From Bacillota bacterium (GTDB lineage Bacteria; Bacillota; Clostridia; Oscillospirales; Oscillospiraceae), in the NCBI GenBank assembly GCA_029224785.1, contig JAQXVF010000021.1, positions 1-41,612 on the forward strand: DNA of 41,612 nucleotides, given 5' to 3'. Positions 24,962 to 34,027 of the stretch are shown here, in pieces. Position 1 is the stretch's first letter, and every line of letters begins with the position of its first letter. The notes beneath the pieces are model-generated. The model searched no databases, had not been told where the DNA came from, and worked only from the letters and a program-made list of their open reading frames with translations. Made by a program: the position numbers and the translations under genes.

Positions 24962-26383
24962 TTATTGTGATACCGGCAGGCAGACCGTCACCAGGGTGCC
25001 GCCGCCCTCCGCATTCTGCAATGTCAGGGTACCGCCGTGCATCTCCACGATCTCATCGCAGACCGCAAGCCCGATGCCGGTACCCCGGGCCTTGGAGCTG
25101 CCCTTGAAAAACTTCTTTTTGACCAGGGGCAGTTCGTCCTCCGGAATGCCCGGGCCGAAATCCCGGATCCGGACCACCACCGAATCCCCCTCCAGATGAA
25201 TGGAGGCTTCGATGTTTTTCCCCTCACCGTGTTTTGCCGCATTGTCCAGAATATTCAGGAACACCTGCCGCATCCGTTTGGGATCGCAGGGAATCTCCGG
25301 GATCTCATCCTCATTGTCCAGATACTCCAGATGGATCCCATCCTGGGCAAGCCGGCTGCTATACATATAGACTGTGTCTTCAAACTCCCCCCGAATGTCG
25401 GACGTTTCCACGTTCAGGGTCATTCTTCCCCCCTGAATCCGGGTGAAATCCAGAAGATCCACCACCATTTCGGTCAGGCGTTTGGCCTCCCGCCAGATGA
25501 TCCGCATTCCGCGGCGGGTCTCCCGGTTTAGCTCGTCCCCTGCCAGCAGGGTCTCGCTCCATCCGGTGATGGCCGTCAGGGGTGTGCGAAGCTCGTGAGA
25601 CAGAGAAGAGATAAACTCCGTCTGCATTTTCTCGTTTTCGCTGATTTTCGCGGACATCTCGTTGATGGTCGATGCCAGCTCACCGATCTCATCCCGGTAG
25701 GGGGTCTGGATCTGGACACCGTAGCTGCCGTTTGCGATCCGCCTGGCCTTCTCCGTGATCTCCTCCACCTGCTTCATGATGGACCGGATAAAAAGGTTTG
25801 CAAACACGATCACGATGGCAACGATCAGCGCAAGGGCTCCCAGGCAGGTGCACATGATCCAGAAGATCTGCCTGTCCACCAGGCGAATGGAGGTGACATA
25901 GCGCAGAACGCCGATCACCTCACCATTGGTATAGATCATGGGACTGGACACCGCCATGATCCGCTCGCCGGTATAGGGGTCCTTTCCCATAAAACGGCTG
26001 ATCCCCCGGCTCTCCATGGCGTCGGCTATGTCCGGTGTTGTGGGGGATTCCCCTGCCCATGGGCCGTAGGAAGAGGCCACAATCTTCCCCTGCTTGTTAA
26101 TAAACTGCAGCTCGATCTGATTGCGGGCTTCAAAGGTCATTGCATACTGGATGCAGGACTGGTAATACTCGTTGTAGCTTTGATTCAGGTACTCCGCAAA
26201 GAACTCCGTGGTGGTTTTGGCACGGTATCGCATATCCGACTCCAGATTGGAATAGTAATACATGGCAAACACCGTGGTGATCACGGCTGCGCAGACCAGG
26301 CCGATGGCAAGCACCACACCGGCAGCGTTCAGCAACCACCGTCTCCGAAGTCCTCCACGCTTTTTTTCGGTTTTTTCTGCCAC
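24962..26383 (-). CDS. Two-component sensor histidine kinase
   Basis: A 473-residue membrane kinase. Membrane helices lie at about 16-42 and 173-199 and enclose an extracellular sensor domain of about 130 residues that resembles a single PAS/CACHE-type fold (LQFINKQGKIVASS, YTNGEVIGVLRYV). HAMP follows (200-252), then HisKA with phospho-acceptor H263 (SLSHELRTPL) and the ATPase domain with N381, DFGPGIP and GTGIGLA. The start codon is GTG directly after the TAA of the response-regulator gene, without a strong ribosome-binding site, so it relies on coupled translation. The signal is unknown. Confidence 0.93.
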   Translation of the reverse strand: MAEKTEKKRGGLRRRWLLNAAGVVLAIGLVCAAVITTVFAMYYYSNLESDMRYRAKTTTEFFAEYLNQSYNEYYQSCIQYAMTFEARNQIELQFINKQGKIVASSYGPWAGESPTTPDIADAMESRGISRFMGKDPYTGERIMAVSSPMIYTNGEVIGVLRYVTSIRLVDRQIFWIMCTCLGALALIVAIVIVFANLFIRSIMKQVEEITEKARRIANGSYGVQIQTPYRDEIGELASTINEMSAKISENEKMQTEFISSLSHELRTPLTAITGWSETLLAGDELNRETRRGMRIIWREAKRLTEMVVDLLDFTRIQGGRMTLNVETSDIRGEFEDTVYMYSSRLAQDGIHLEYLDNEDEIPEIPCDPKRMRQVFLNILDNAAKHGEGKNIEASIHLEGDSVVVRIRDFGPGIPEDELPLVKKKFFKGSSKARGTGIGLAVCDEIVEMHGGTLTLQNAEGGGTLVTVCLPVSQ

Positions 26384-27070
26384 TTATGCGCCCCACTTGT
26401 AGCCGTAACCCCAAACCGTTTTGATGTAGGTGGGATTGGTGGCATCGTCTTCGATCTTGATCCGCAGGCGGCGGATGTTCACATCCACGATCTTCAGTTC
26501 TCCCTCGTACTCCTTGCCCCACACGGCCGCCAGGATCTCCTCCCGGGAAAGGGCCCGTCCGGGATTCTGCATGAACAGCTTGGAAATGGCATATTCCACC
26601 TGGGTCAGCCGGATCCGGTTGCCGTTCTTTTCCAGAGTGTGGTTTCGGGTATTCATTACAAACACACCCTGCGTCAGAAGCTCGCTGACCGCATTCTCGT
26701 TTCCGCCGATGCGGCGGTACAGCGCGTCAATCCGGGCAGTCAGCTCTGCCGGAGAGAAGGGCTTGGTCACATAGTCGTCCGCACCGGTCATCAGGCCGGT
26801 AACCTTGTCCATTTCCTGGGTCCTTGCTGTCAGCATGATCACCCCGATCTTCTTGTTGGTGGCACGGATCCGCCGACACACCTCAAACCCGTCCATATCC
26901 GGCAGCATGATATCCAGGATGGCAACCCCAATATCCGGATGCTCCTGCAGGCGCTGCAGGGCGCTCTCTCCGGTGCCGGCTTCAATTGCCTGATACCCCG
27001 CCCGCTCCAGGTTGATTACCACAAAGCTGCGGATATTGACTTCATCCTCCAAAATCAGTACTTTCTTCAT
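26384..27070 (-). CDS. OmpR-family response regulator
   Basis: A 228-residue regulator. The receiver domain has D53 in ILDIMLPDMDG as phospho-acceptor, with the Lys of VTKPF near 105. The winged-helix DNA-binding domain fills about 130-226 and ends in VDVNIRRLRIKIEDD...TVWGYGYKW, the OmpR/PhoB signature. It lies between a lipoprotein gene and its kinase. Binding sites are not identifiable here. Confidence 0.94.
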   Translation of the reverse strand: MKKVLILEDEVNIRSFVVINLERAGYQAIEAGTGESALQRLQEHPDIGVAILDIMLPDMDGFEVCRRIRATNKKIGVIMLTARTQEMDKVTGLMTGADDYVTKPFSPAELTARIDALYRRIGGNENAVSELLTQGVFVMNTRNHTLEKNGNRIRLTQVEYAISKLFMQNPGRALSREEILAAVWGKEYEGELKIVDVNIRRLRIKIEDDATNPTYIKTVWGYGYKWGA

Positions 27071-27082
27071 TGATTCACCCTC

Positions 27083-28396
27083 TTATATCTCTCCGGTCAT
27101 CCAGTCCTGACGGATCAGGTGGAAGCTTCCGATCAGTGTTTCCTGGGTAATGCCGTATTGCACGGAAGCAACCCCCAGGCTTGCCGCATAGGTCACCGTG
27201 TCTCCCCGATACAGGGGGAAGCGGTTCTGAGACAGGGCGTTTTCTTCCCGGTCAGAGCCGGAAAACGCCTCCACGGAGAACACCATCTCCGCGCTGTTGT
27301 ATCTCTCATCCCAAATGAAAAATCGGTAGCTGGATGCCTCCCGGATCACGGTCAACCGTCTGGCCCATCGGGGATCCAGGCACAGGTACCAACCGTCCTG
27401 GTCATTGTAATAGGTATCCATTTTCTCGCAGGCAGAGCCGTCTTCCCGGAGGGAATACCACAAAATCAGTTGCTGGTCCCACTTCTCCACATTCTGCAGC
27501 GGCTCCATAGGGATCAGCGACGGCAGCTCCAGCACCCCATCCTCGTCAATATCCGTGGCATACACGAAACGGTTCCGCAGGGTCCGGACACTGGTTCCCG
27601 ACTCGGCAGAGGCAGACACGTTTGTAAACCGCTGCCCTACCACCGCCAGCACATCGGTGACGATGGCATCATCTCCTGCGGCACTGGCCACATAGACAGC
27701 CGGCTTCCCGCCTTCCAGCTTCCCGGGGATGATCCGACGCACGTCTTCCACCCCGCCGGACAGTCCTACGCTTCCCAAAAAGGACATTCCCTCATCCTCA
27801 CAGCCGTACAGAAATGCCCCACCGGAGGTCAATTCCTCCTCCGATCTGCCCAGCAGCAAAAGCTCGTTTGCGCCGCTGTCCGTCAGGTCCACCGTCACAA
27901 ATTCCCGGTAGGACGCGCTGAGCAGGGATGTGGTGCTTCCTCCGGCAAAGGAGTACACCGAAAGGTTCCGCAGCACCTGATCGCTGACCTGTCTGCCCAC
28001 GATCAGCTCCATACCGGGAACACCGTCGATCTGGGCGTATTCCACCCGGTCAAAAGCGGTGCCGCTGCCCTCGATCCTGCCGGAAAGGGAAAAATCTTCC
28101 CCGTCACGATGGAAAATCAGAATCTGCAGGGGCCGATCCGTCACGGAACGGGCAAAAACCAGGTATTCCTCTTCCCCGTCTCCGTCCAGATCCGCAGACT
28201 GAACCGCCTGCTGGTTTTCTCCCGTCAGCGGTGCACAATAGGACATGGTGTCCATGGCCCAGGAAACGGTTTCCTGGAGATTCCGGTAGGCTGCCGACCT
28301 TCCCGGCAGGCAGTAAAGCTGGTCATAGGTTTTCAGGCTGCACCCGCCGAGAAGCAGGAAGAGGCAAACAAGAAAACCCACAAGATATTTCTTCAT
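27083..28396 (-). CDS. Lipoprotein with FG-GAP/propeller-like repeats
   Basis: A 437-residue lipoprotein: signal peptide with lipobox LLGGC (C19). Acidic loops of the kind that bind calcium in FG-GAP/VCBS propellers recur: DLDGDGEEEYLVF (about 70-82) and DIDEDGVLELP (about 282-292), with a weaker DLTDSGANELLLL. This suggests a beta-propeller outside the membrane. It is transcribed ahead of the response regulator and kinase with only a 12-base gap, so it may feed the sensor, for instance as a ligand-binding partner. No enzyme motif is seen. Confidence 0.82.
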   Translation of the reverse strand: MKKYLVGFLVCLFLLLGGCSLKTYDQLYCLPGRSAAYRNLQETVSWAMDTMSYCAPLTGENQQAVQSADLDGDGEEEYLVFARSVTDRPLQILIFHRDGEDFSLSGRIEGSGTAFDRVEYAQIDGVPGMELIVGRQVSDQVLRNLSVYSFAGGSTTSLLSASYREFVTVDLTDSGANELLLLGRSEEELTSGGAFLYGCEDEGMSFLGSVGLSGGVEDVRRIIPGKLEGGKPAVYVASAAGDDAIVTDVLAVVGQRFTNVSASAESGTSVRTLRNRFVYATDIDEDGVLELPSLIPMEPLQNVEKWDQQLILWYSLREDGSACEKMDTYYNDQDGWYLCLDPRWARRLTVIREASSYRFFIWDERYNSAEMVFSVEAFSGSDREENALSQNRFPLYRGDTVTYAASLGVASVQYGITQETLIGSFHLIRQDWMTGEI

Positions 28397-28427
28397 GCCC
28401 GTCCCCCTTTTTACTGTTCATCCGGTC

Positions 28428-28455
28428 ATTATAGCATAAAAACCGGGGTTTGAAA
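28428..28455 (-). promoter_or_regulatory. Probable promoter of the lipoprotein-regulator-recA run
   Basis: Minus-strand -10 TATAAT (28428-28433) with -35 TTTCAA (28450-28455) and a 16-bp spacer, right at the end of dnaE. No terminator separates dnaE from it, so read-through is also possible. Confidence 0.6.
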
Positions 28456-28457
28456 AG

Positions 28458-31400
28458 CTATTTCACCACAACATTTTCGGTTCCCAGAACATTTTGCAGC
28501 TCTGCGATCATCCTGCCGGACAAGCTGCAGGCAGTCCCCCGGCGGATTTTGGTATCCTCAAAATACACCACGGTCTTTTCCTTCCCCGGGAACATCTGCA
28601 AAATGGCCCGAACCTTCCGGAACAAGGGACCTTCCTGGGTCGGCAGCCGCAGATACAGGGTTCCGGAGACGGGCTGGGCAGGCCGCTCAGGCTCCTCCGG
28701 TTCCGCGCCGCCGTTTTCATAGTCGGACATGGGCCGCACCCGGTTGACGATCATCTGCGGCTCCTTGTCATCCCGGAGAGACAGCTTGCCCACCACCACC
28801 ACCGCCTGGTTCTCCTTCAGGTAGCCGCCGTGCTCGCTGATGGTTCTGGAAAAGGCCAGCATCTCTATGGAGCCGGTGTCATCCTCCAGGGTCACATAGG
28901 CCATCATGGAGTTGTTTTTGGTGGTTTTCATCTTCACGGACTGGATGATCCCCGCCACGCTGAGGATCTGCTCATCCTGATAGGGACAGTCCTCCGCCAT
29001 CAGATTGCCGATGGGGATCACCCGGGTCCCCTTCAGCAGATGCCGGTAGTCATCCATGGGATGGCCGGACAGATACAGACCGGTGGTCTCCTTCTCAAAG
29101 GTCATTCTCTCTGCCCTGCTCAGTTCCGGTAGTTTGGGAATGGGCACGGAAACCGACTGGTCCTCCGCATCCATCAGGGAAAACAGGCCGATCTGACCCT
29201 CCAGATTCTTCTTTCGGGTGGAAGCAATGCTGTCCATCATGGAATTGAACACCGCCAGCAGCTCGCTTCTGTGGTTGCCGAAGCAGTCCATGGCGCCGCA
29301 CTTGATCAGGTTTTCCACGGCACGCTTGTTCAGGTCTTCCTCCCCCATACGGGTCAGGAAATCCTCCAGCGACCGGAAGGGGCCGTCCTTCCGCTTTTCC
29401 GTGATGGCACGGATCAGACCATGGCCGATGTTTTTCACCGCACCCAGTCCGAACCGGATGGCGCCGTCCTCCACAATGAAGTGGTCCTCGGAATGGTTCA
29501 GATCCGGCGGAAGCACCCGGATATTCATTTCCTTGCACTCGGCAATATATCCGGCGATCTTGGCAGCGGAATCCAGCACCGAGGTCATCAGAGCCGCCAT
29601 ATACTGCTTGGGATAGTGGCATTTGAGGTAGGCAGTCTGGTAGGCCACCACCGCATAGCAAACGGCATGGGCCTTGTTGAACGCATAGTTGGCAAAATCC
29701 ACGATCTGATCGTAAAGCGAGTGAGCCACGTCCTCCGGAATGCCCCGGGCAATGCAGCCGGGAATCCCCTGAGTCTTGTCTCCGTAGACAAAAACGGCCC
29801 GCTCCGATTCGATGACCTTCTGCTTCTTCTTGGAGATGGCACGCCGGATGTTGTCCGCCTGGCCCATGGTATACCCACCCAGGCTGCGAAAGATCTGGAT
29901 AACCTGCTCCTGATACACGATGCATCCGTAGGTCACCTTCAGGATTGGCTCCAGAAGTGGGGTCTGATAGGTGACCTTTTCCGGATGGAGCTTGTTTTCG
30001 ATGAATCTGGGGATTGAGTCCATGGGGCCGGGGCGGTACAGAGCCACCACGGCGGTAAAATCTTCAATGGAGGTGGGCTTCATACTGACGCACACCCCGG
30101 TCATGCCTGTGCTTTCCAACTGGAAAACGCCCTGGGTCTTTCCCTCCGCCACCATGGCAAAGGTCTCCGGGTCGTCGTCAGGGATCTCCGCCACGGAAAA
30201 CTCCGGCTTCTGCCGGCGGATCTCCTGTTCCGCGTCGTCAATGACCGTCAGGTTCCGCAGGCCCAGAAAATCCATCTTCAGAAGTCCCAGCTCCTCGATG
30301 GTAGTCATGGTGTACTGGGTGACGATGGTATCGTCGTTCCGGGAAAGAGGTACGTAATCACACACCGGGTCTGCGGTAATCACAACCCCCGCCGCGTGGG
30401 TGGAGGTGTTTCTGGGCATCCCCTCCAGGCTCTTTGCCGTATCGATCAGCGTCCGGACCCTGGGATCCTCATCGTACATCTGCTTTAGCTGGGGGGACAC
30501 CCGCAGAGCCTCGTCCAGGGTGATATGGGGCGTGTTGGGCACCAGTTTGGCCACCACATCCGTTTCCGCATAGGAAAAACTCAGAGCGCGGCCCACGTCC
30601 CGGATGGCACCCCGGGCAGCCATGGTGCCGAAGGTAACGATCTGTGCCACCCGGTCCTTGCCGTATTTTCGCACCACATAATCAATGACCTCTCCCCGGC
30701 GTTCCTGGCAGAAATCCGTGTCAAAATCCGGCATACTGACCCGTTCCGGATTGAGAAACCGTTCGAAGATCAGGTCGTATTTCATGGGATCCACTTCCGT
30801 GATGTGCATACAGTATGCCGCGATGGAAGCAGCGCCGGAGCCTCTGCCCGGGCCTACGGGGATCCCGGACTCCTTGGCATAGCGGATAAAGTCCCAGACA
30901 ATCAGGTAGTAGTTCACATAGCCCATGCGGCTGATCACATCGATCTCATAATCCAGACGCTGCCGGTATTCCGCAGGGGCTTCCGGATACCGCCGGGCAA
31001 AGCCGTCGTAACAGAGCTTTCGGAAGTACTCCTCGTTGGTAAAGCCCTCCGGAATGGGAAACGACGGCAGATGATACTGGTGGAACTGAAATTCCACATT
31101 ACACATCCCGGCGATCTTCACCGTGTTGTCGAAGGCCTGGGGACAGTTGGGGAAGCGCTGCCGCAGCTCCTCCTCGGTTTTCAGGTAAAACTCCTCCGTG
31201 GCGAACTTCATGCGGTTGGGCTCGTCCACGGTTTTGCCTGTCTGGATACACAGCAGCACATCCTGCAGCTTGGCATCCTCCCGGCGGAGATAATGGGCGT
31301 CATTGGTCACCACCATGGGCAGTCCCGTCTCCCGGGAAAGGCGCTGGATTCCCTGATTCACCCCCACCTGCTGGGGAATGTCGTGATCCTGCAGTTCCAG

Positions 31401-31913
31401 ATAGAAACGCTCCGGTCCGAAGATCTCCGAAAGGGTCAGGGCGTATTTTTTCGCATTTTCGTAGTCCTCGTCCATCAGGAACTGGGCAACGCCGCCGGCA
31501 AGGCAGGCAGACAGGGCAATCAGTCCCTCATGATGCTTCCGCAGCAGGGAAAGATCCACCCGGGGCTTGCCGTAAAAGCCGTGGACAAAGCCCTCGGACA
31601 CCAGATAGCACAGGTTCCGGTAGCCGGTCATATTCTCGCACAGCAGCACCAGATGGTAGGGGTCGTTGTCGATGCCGTGGACCCGGTCCTCCATCCTCCG
31701 GCGGGTCACATAGACCTCGCAGCCCAGAATGGGCTTCACCCCGGCCGCCTTGGCCGCTTTATAAAAATCAATGCAGCCGTACATGACGCCGTGATCCGTA
31801 ATGGCAATGGCTTCCTGTCCGATTTCCTTCACCCGGTCCATCATGCTGCCGATGCGGCAGGCGCCGTCCAGCAGGCTGAACTCCGTGTGAACATGAAGAT
31901 GTACAAAGCTCAT
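28458..31913 (-). CDS. dnaE: DNA polymerase III alpha subunit (DnaE)
   Basis: A 1151-residue replicative polymerase. The PHP domain opens the protein (FVHLHVHTEFSLLDGA, H6 and H8). The polymerase core has GPGRGSGAASI and the catalytic Asp pair in PDFDTDFCQERR, then the fingers, the tandem helix-hairpin-helix region and an OB fold near 985-1060 (IIQSVKMKTTKNNSMMAYVTLED). There is no exonuclease insert, so it is DnaE, not PolC. The start is four bases after the whiA stop, with its ribosome-binding site (AAGGAG) in the last codons of whiA. In Firmicutes DnaE usually extends primers alongside PolC. Confidence 0.97.
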   Translation of the reverse strand: MSFVHLHVHTEFSLLDGACRIGSMMDRVKEIGQEAIAITDHGVMYGCIDFYKAAKAAGVKPILGCEVYVTRRRMEDRVHGIDNDPYHLVLLCENMTGYRNLCYLVSEGFVHGFYGKPRVDLSLLRKHHEGLIALSACLAGGVAQFLMDEDYENAKKYALTLSEIFGPERFYLELQDHDIPQQVGVNQGIQRLSRETGLPMVVTNDAHYLRREDAKLQDVLLCIQTGKTVDEPNRMKFATEEFYLKTEEELRQRFPNCPQAFDNTVKIAGMCNVEFQFHQYHLPSFPIPEGFTNEEYFRKLCYDGFARRYPEAPAEYRQRLDYEIDVISRMGYVNYYLIVWDFIRYAKESGIPVGPGRGSGAASIAAYCMHITEVDPMKYDLIFERFLNPERVSMPDFDTDFCQERRGEVIDYVVRKYGKDRVAQIVTFGTMAARGAIRDVGRALSFSYAETDVVAKLVPNTPHITLDEALRVSPQLKQMYDEDPRVRTLIDTAKSLEGMPRNTSTHAAGVVITADPVCDYVPLSRNDDTIVTQYTMTTIEELGLLKMDFLGLRNLTVIDDAEQEIRRQKPEFSVAEIPDDDPETFAMVAEGKTQGVFQLESTGMTGVCVSMKPTSIEDFTAVVALYRPGPMDSIPRFIENKLHPEKVTYQTPLLEPILKVTYGCIVYQEQVIQIFRSLGGYTMGQADNIRRAISKKKQKVIESERAVFVYGDKTQGIPGCIARGIPEDVAHSLYDQIVDFANYAFNKAHAVCYAVVAYQTAYLKCHYPKQYMAALMTSVLDSAAKIAGYIAECKEMNIRVLPPDLNHSEDHFIVEDGAIRFGLGAVKNIGHGLIRAITEKRKDGPFRSLEDFLTRMGEEDLNKRAVENLIKCGAMDCFGNHRSELLAVFNSMMDSIASTRKKNLEGQIGLFSLMDAEDQSVSVPIPKLPELSRAERMTFEKETTGLYLSGHPMDDYRHLLKGTRVIPIGNLMAEDCPYQDEQILSVAGIIQSVKMKTTKNNSMMAYVTLEDDTGSIEMLAFSRTISEHGGYLKENQAVVVVGKLSLRDDKEPQMIVNRVRPMSDYENGGAEPEEPERPAQPVSGTLYLRLPTQEGPLFRKVRAILQMFPGKEKTVVYFEDTKIRRGTACSLSGRMIAELQNVLGTENVVVK

Positions 31914-31916
31914 AGG

Positions 31917-32825
31917 TCAGTTCTCCTTCGATCGCTGTACCAGTTTCTGCAGCCGGTGGTTCATGGCCGGCTTGGAGATGGGCGGTTCCATCATGGCCGC
32001 CAGTTCCGTCAAAGACGCTTCCGGATTCCGCAGCCGGGCCTCCATTGCCTGACGGAGCTTCTCCGGCAGACTGTCCGCCAGCCCCTTTTCCTGAAGGACA
32101 CGGATCGCCGTCAATTGCTCCTGGGCCGCCTCCACCACTTTGGAGGTATTGGCATCGTCACAGTTGCAGCAGCGGTTCACCCGGTTGTTCATTTCCTTTT
32201 CCAGCCGGGCCTCCATGATGCCCATGGCCGCCAGAGGAGCCCCCAGGAAGGTCAGAAGGTCGGAGATTTGCTCGCTCTGCTTCAGATACAGCACCTGGGT
32301 GCCGTTACGGGTGGTCATCTTGGGATAAAACCCCATCATGTCGTGAAACAGCAGGTAGCTCTCCCTGGCCACGCTGACATGAGTGGTGGAGATTTCAATC
32401 TGGTAATGCTTGGCAGGATCCGTCACCGACCCTCCCGCCAGAAAAGCTCCCCGGAGAAACGCCGCCCGACAGCATTCCTCCTCTACTACGGGAAGGTTGA
32501 TATGCATTGCCATAACAGAATCCCGGTCAAATCCGCAGTCTTCCAGAATCCTGTCCATTTTTCGGTGATCGAAAATCTGAAAAACCAGCTTTCCCGGTGT
32601 CTCCGGATCCGGCTGCTGGTCAAAGGAGACATCAAAGGCTTTTCGGAACAGCTTTGGCAGCATGGCGGCAAACTCCCGGCTCTCCGTTATGATCCGGATG
32701 CCGTCGGTTCCGAAGCTGTTGCAGAACAGCAGAATCCCGAATGCCTCCGCCAGGGCGCAGCAGCGCTTTTGAGGAAATACCTTTGCGATTTCCGCCTTGG
32801 CTCCGGCCGAAAACGTGTAAGACAT
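31917..32825 (-). CDS. whiA: DNA-binding protein WhiA
   Basis: A 302-residue protein: an N-terminal domain related to LAGLIDADG endonucleases without activity (FLRGAFLAGGSVTDPAKHYQIEI) and a C-terminal helix-turn-helix (LTELAAMMEPPISKPAMNHRL). In Firmicutes it affects cell division and chromosome segregation. It normally follows rapZ and yvcK; here it sits directly between murB and dnaE, 12 bases after murB. Its ribosome-binding site is AAAAGGAG. Confidence 0.95.
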   Translation of the reverse strand: MSYTFSAGAKAEIAKVFPQKRCCALAEAFGILLFCNSFGTDGIRIITESREFAAMLPKLFRKAFDVSFDQQPDPETPGKLVFQIFDHRKMDRILEDCGFDRDSVMAMHINLPVVEEECCRAAFLRGAFLAGGSVTDPAKHYQIEISTTHVSVARESYLLFHDMMGFYPKMTTRNGTQVLYLKQSEQISDLLTFLGAPLAAMGIMEARLEKEMNNRVNRCCNCDDANTSKVVEAAQEQLTAIRVLQEKGLADSLPEKLRQAMEARLRNPEASLTELAAMMEPPISKPAMNHRLQKLVQRSKEN

Positions 32826-32837
32826 AAAACGCTCCTT

Positions 32838-33740
32838 TTACCAAATACGCACCTCCGGCTCCAGTCGGATGCCGGAGTTTGCATATACCCGTTGAGAAAC
32901 CTGCTCCAAAAGGCTGCGGACATCTGCGGCGGTGGCGCCGCCCAGATTGACCACAAATCCTGCGTGTTTTTCCGATACGGCGGCGCCGCCTACCTGAAAG
33001 CCCTTCAGACCCGCCTGATCGATGAGTGCCGCAGCGTAGCCGCCTGCCGGGCGCTTAAAGGCGGATCCGGCAGAGGGAAGCTCCAGAGGCTGGGATGCCT
33101 TTCTCCTGTCCATCAGACTGCGCATGGTTTGACGGATCTCTTCTTTCGGTTTTTCCGTCAGTTCAAATTCTGCGGACACCACGATACCGCCCCGGTCCTC
33201 CAGAATGCTGTGCCGGTAGGAAAACTGCATCTCCTCCCCGGTCAGCACCCGGAACTGTCCGTCCGGAGACAGGATCTCCACCTGGCGGCAGATATCCCGG
33301 ATCTCTCCGCCGTAGGCTCCGGCGTTCATATACACCCCGCCGCCTACCGTTCCGGGGATGCCGTGGGCAAACTCCAGGCCGGAAAGGCCCTGCTCCGCCG
33401 CATACACCGCCGCCTGGGTCATGGTGGTGCCAGCCATTACCCGAATCCGGGTTTTGCCGGTACGCTCAATTCCCTTCAGACCGTCCTTCAGGCAGATCAC
33501 CATGCCGGAAAGCCCCTCATCCGGAGCAAGCACATTGGTTCCCGCTCCCAGTATCGCACATTTGCAGTCCAATATTTCGGACAAATGCAGTGCCTTTGCC
33601 AGTTCCTCCCGGGTGGTAGGGAACACCATCGCCCGGGCAGGCCCGCCGATGCGGAAGGAAGTGTGCAGGCTCATGGGTTCGTCCCACTTCAAACAGGATG
33701 CGGGAAGGGCCGCTTCCATCTTTTCCTGAAAATCCGTCAT
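32838..33740 (-). CDS. murB: UDP-N-acetylenolpyruvoylglucosamine reductase MurB
   Basis: A 300-residue FAD enzyme that makes UDP-MurNAc, the second committed step of peptidoglycan synthesis. FAD-binding motifs are RIGGPARAMVFP (31-42), GAGTNVLAPDEGL and the GIPGTVGGGVYMNAGAYGGE region. The catalytic Ser is likely in PSAGSAFKRP and the final Glu in the C-terminal part (RLEPEVRIW). The subdomain pattern suits the type II MurB of Firmicutes. It opens the murB-whiA-dnaE unit and follows GGAGG. Confidence 0.96.
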   Translation of the reverse strand: MTDFQEKMEAALPASCLKWDEPMSLHTSFRIGGPARAMVFPTTREELAKALHLSEILDCKCAILGAGTNVLAPDEGLSGMVICLKDGLKGIERTGKTRIRVMAGTTMTQAAVYAAEQGLSGLEFAHGIPGTVGGGVYMNAGAYGGEIRDICRQVEILSPDGQFRVLTGEEMQFSYRHSILEDRGGIVVSAEFELTEKPKEEIRQTMRSLMDRRKASQPLELPSAGSAFKRPAGGYAAALIDQAGLKGFQVGGAAVSEKHAGFVVNLGGATAADVRSLLEQVSQRVYANSGIRLEPEVRIW

Positions 33741-33841
33741 AGTGACCTCCGTTCGCCGTCAGATTCCCCCATTGCCTCCCAGCATTTGCTACGGGAGAAA
33801 TCAGGGAAAACCGGATGCAAATCATTACGCATACTAAGATG

Positions 33842-33870
33842 ATTATACCATCTCCGCCGGGGTTTGGCAA
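33842..33870 (-). promoter_or_regulatory. Sigma-A promoter of murB-whiA-dnaE
   Basis: Minus-strand -35 TTGCCA (33865-33870), 17-bp spacer, -10 TATAAT (33842-33847), about 100 bp before murB. The leader between them shows no clear structure. Confidence 0.78.
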
Positions 33871-33963
33871 CGATATTCCCGGGATTTTCCTCTCCCAAAT
33901 CTGTAGATGCTGCCACGGAATGTCACACCTGCGCATTCTTCCCTCCGGGTGCGGCAGCCGCTC

Positions 33964-33992
33964 TTGACTGCAATGGGGGATAATGCTATAAT
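33964..33992 (+). promoter_or_regulatory. Sigma-A promoter of the glucosidase unit
   Basis: -35 TTGACT (33964-33969), 17-bp spacer, -10 TATAAT (33987-33992), 36 bp before the start codon. It diverges from the murB promoter. No obvious operator palindrome overlaps it. Confidence 0.85.
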
Positions 33993-34027
33993 TTCCTATA
34001 TTTTAACCCATAAAAGGAGATTTTTCC

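Noticed and set aside
30525..33842. A 1105-codon rightward open frame opposite dnaE, whiA and murB
   Set aside because: Same reason: antisense shadow of three genes with strong family motifs.
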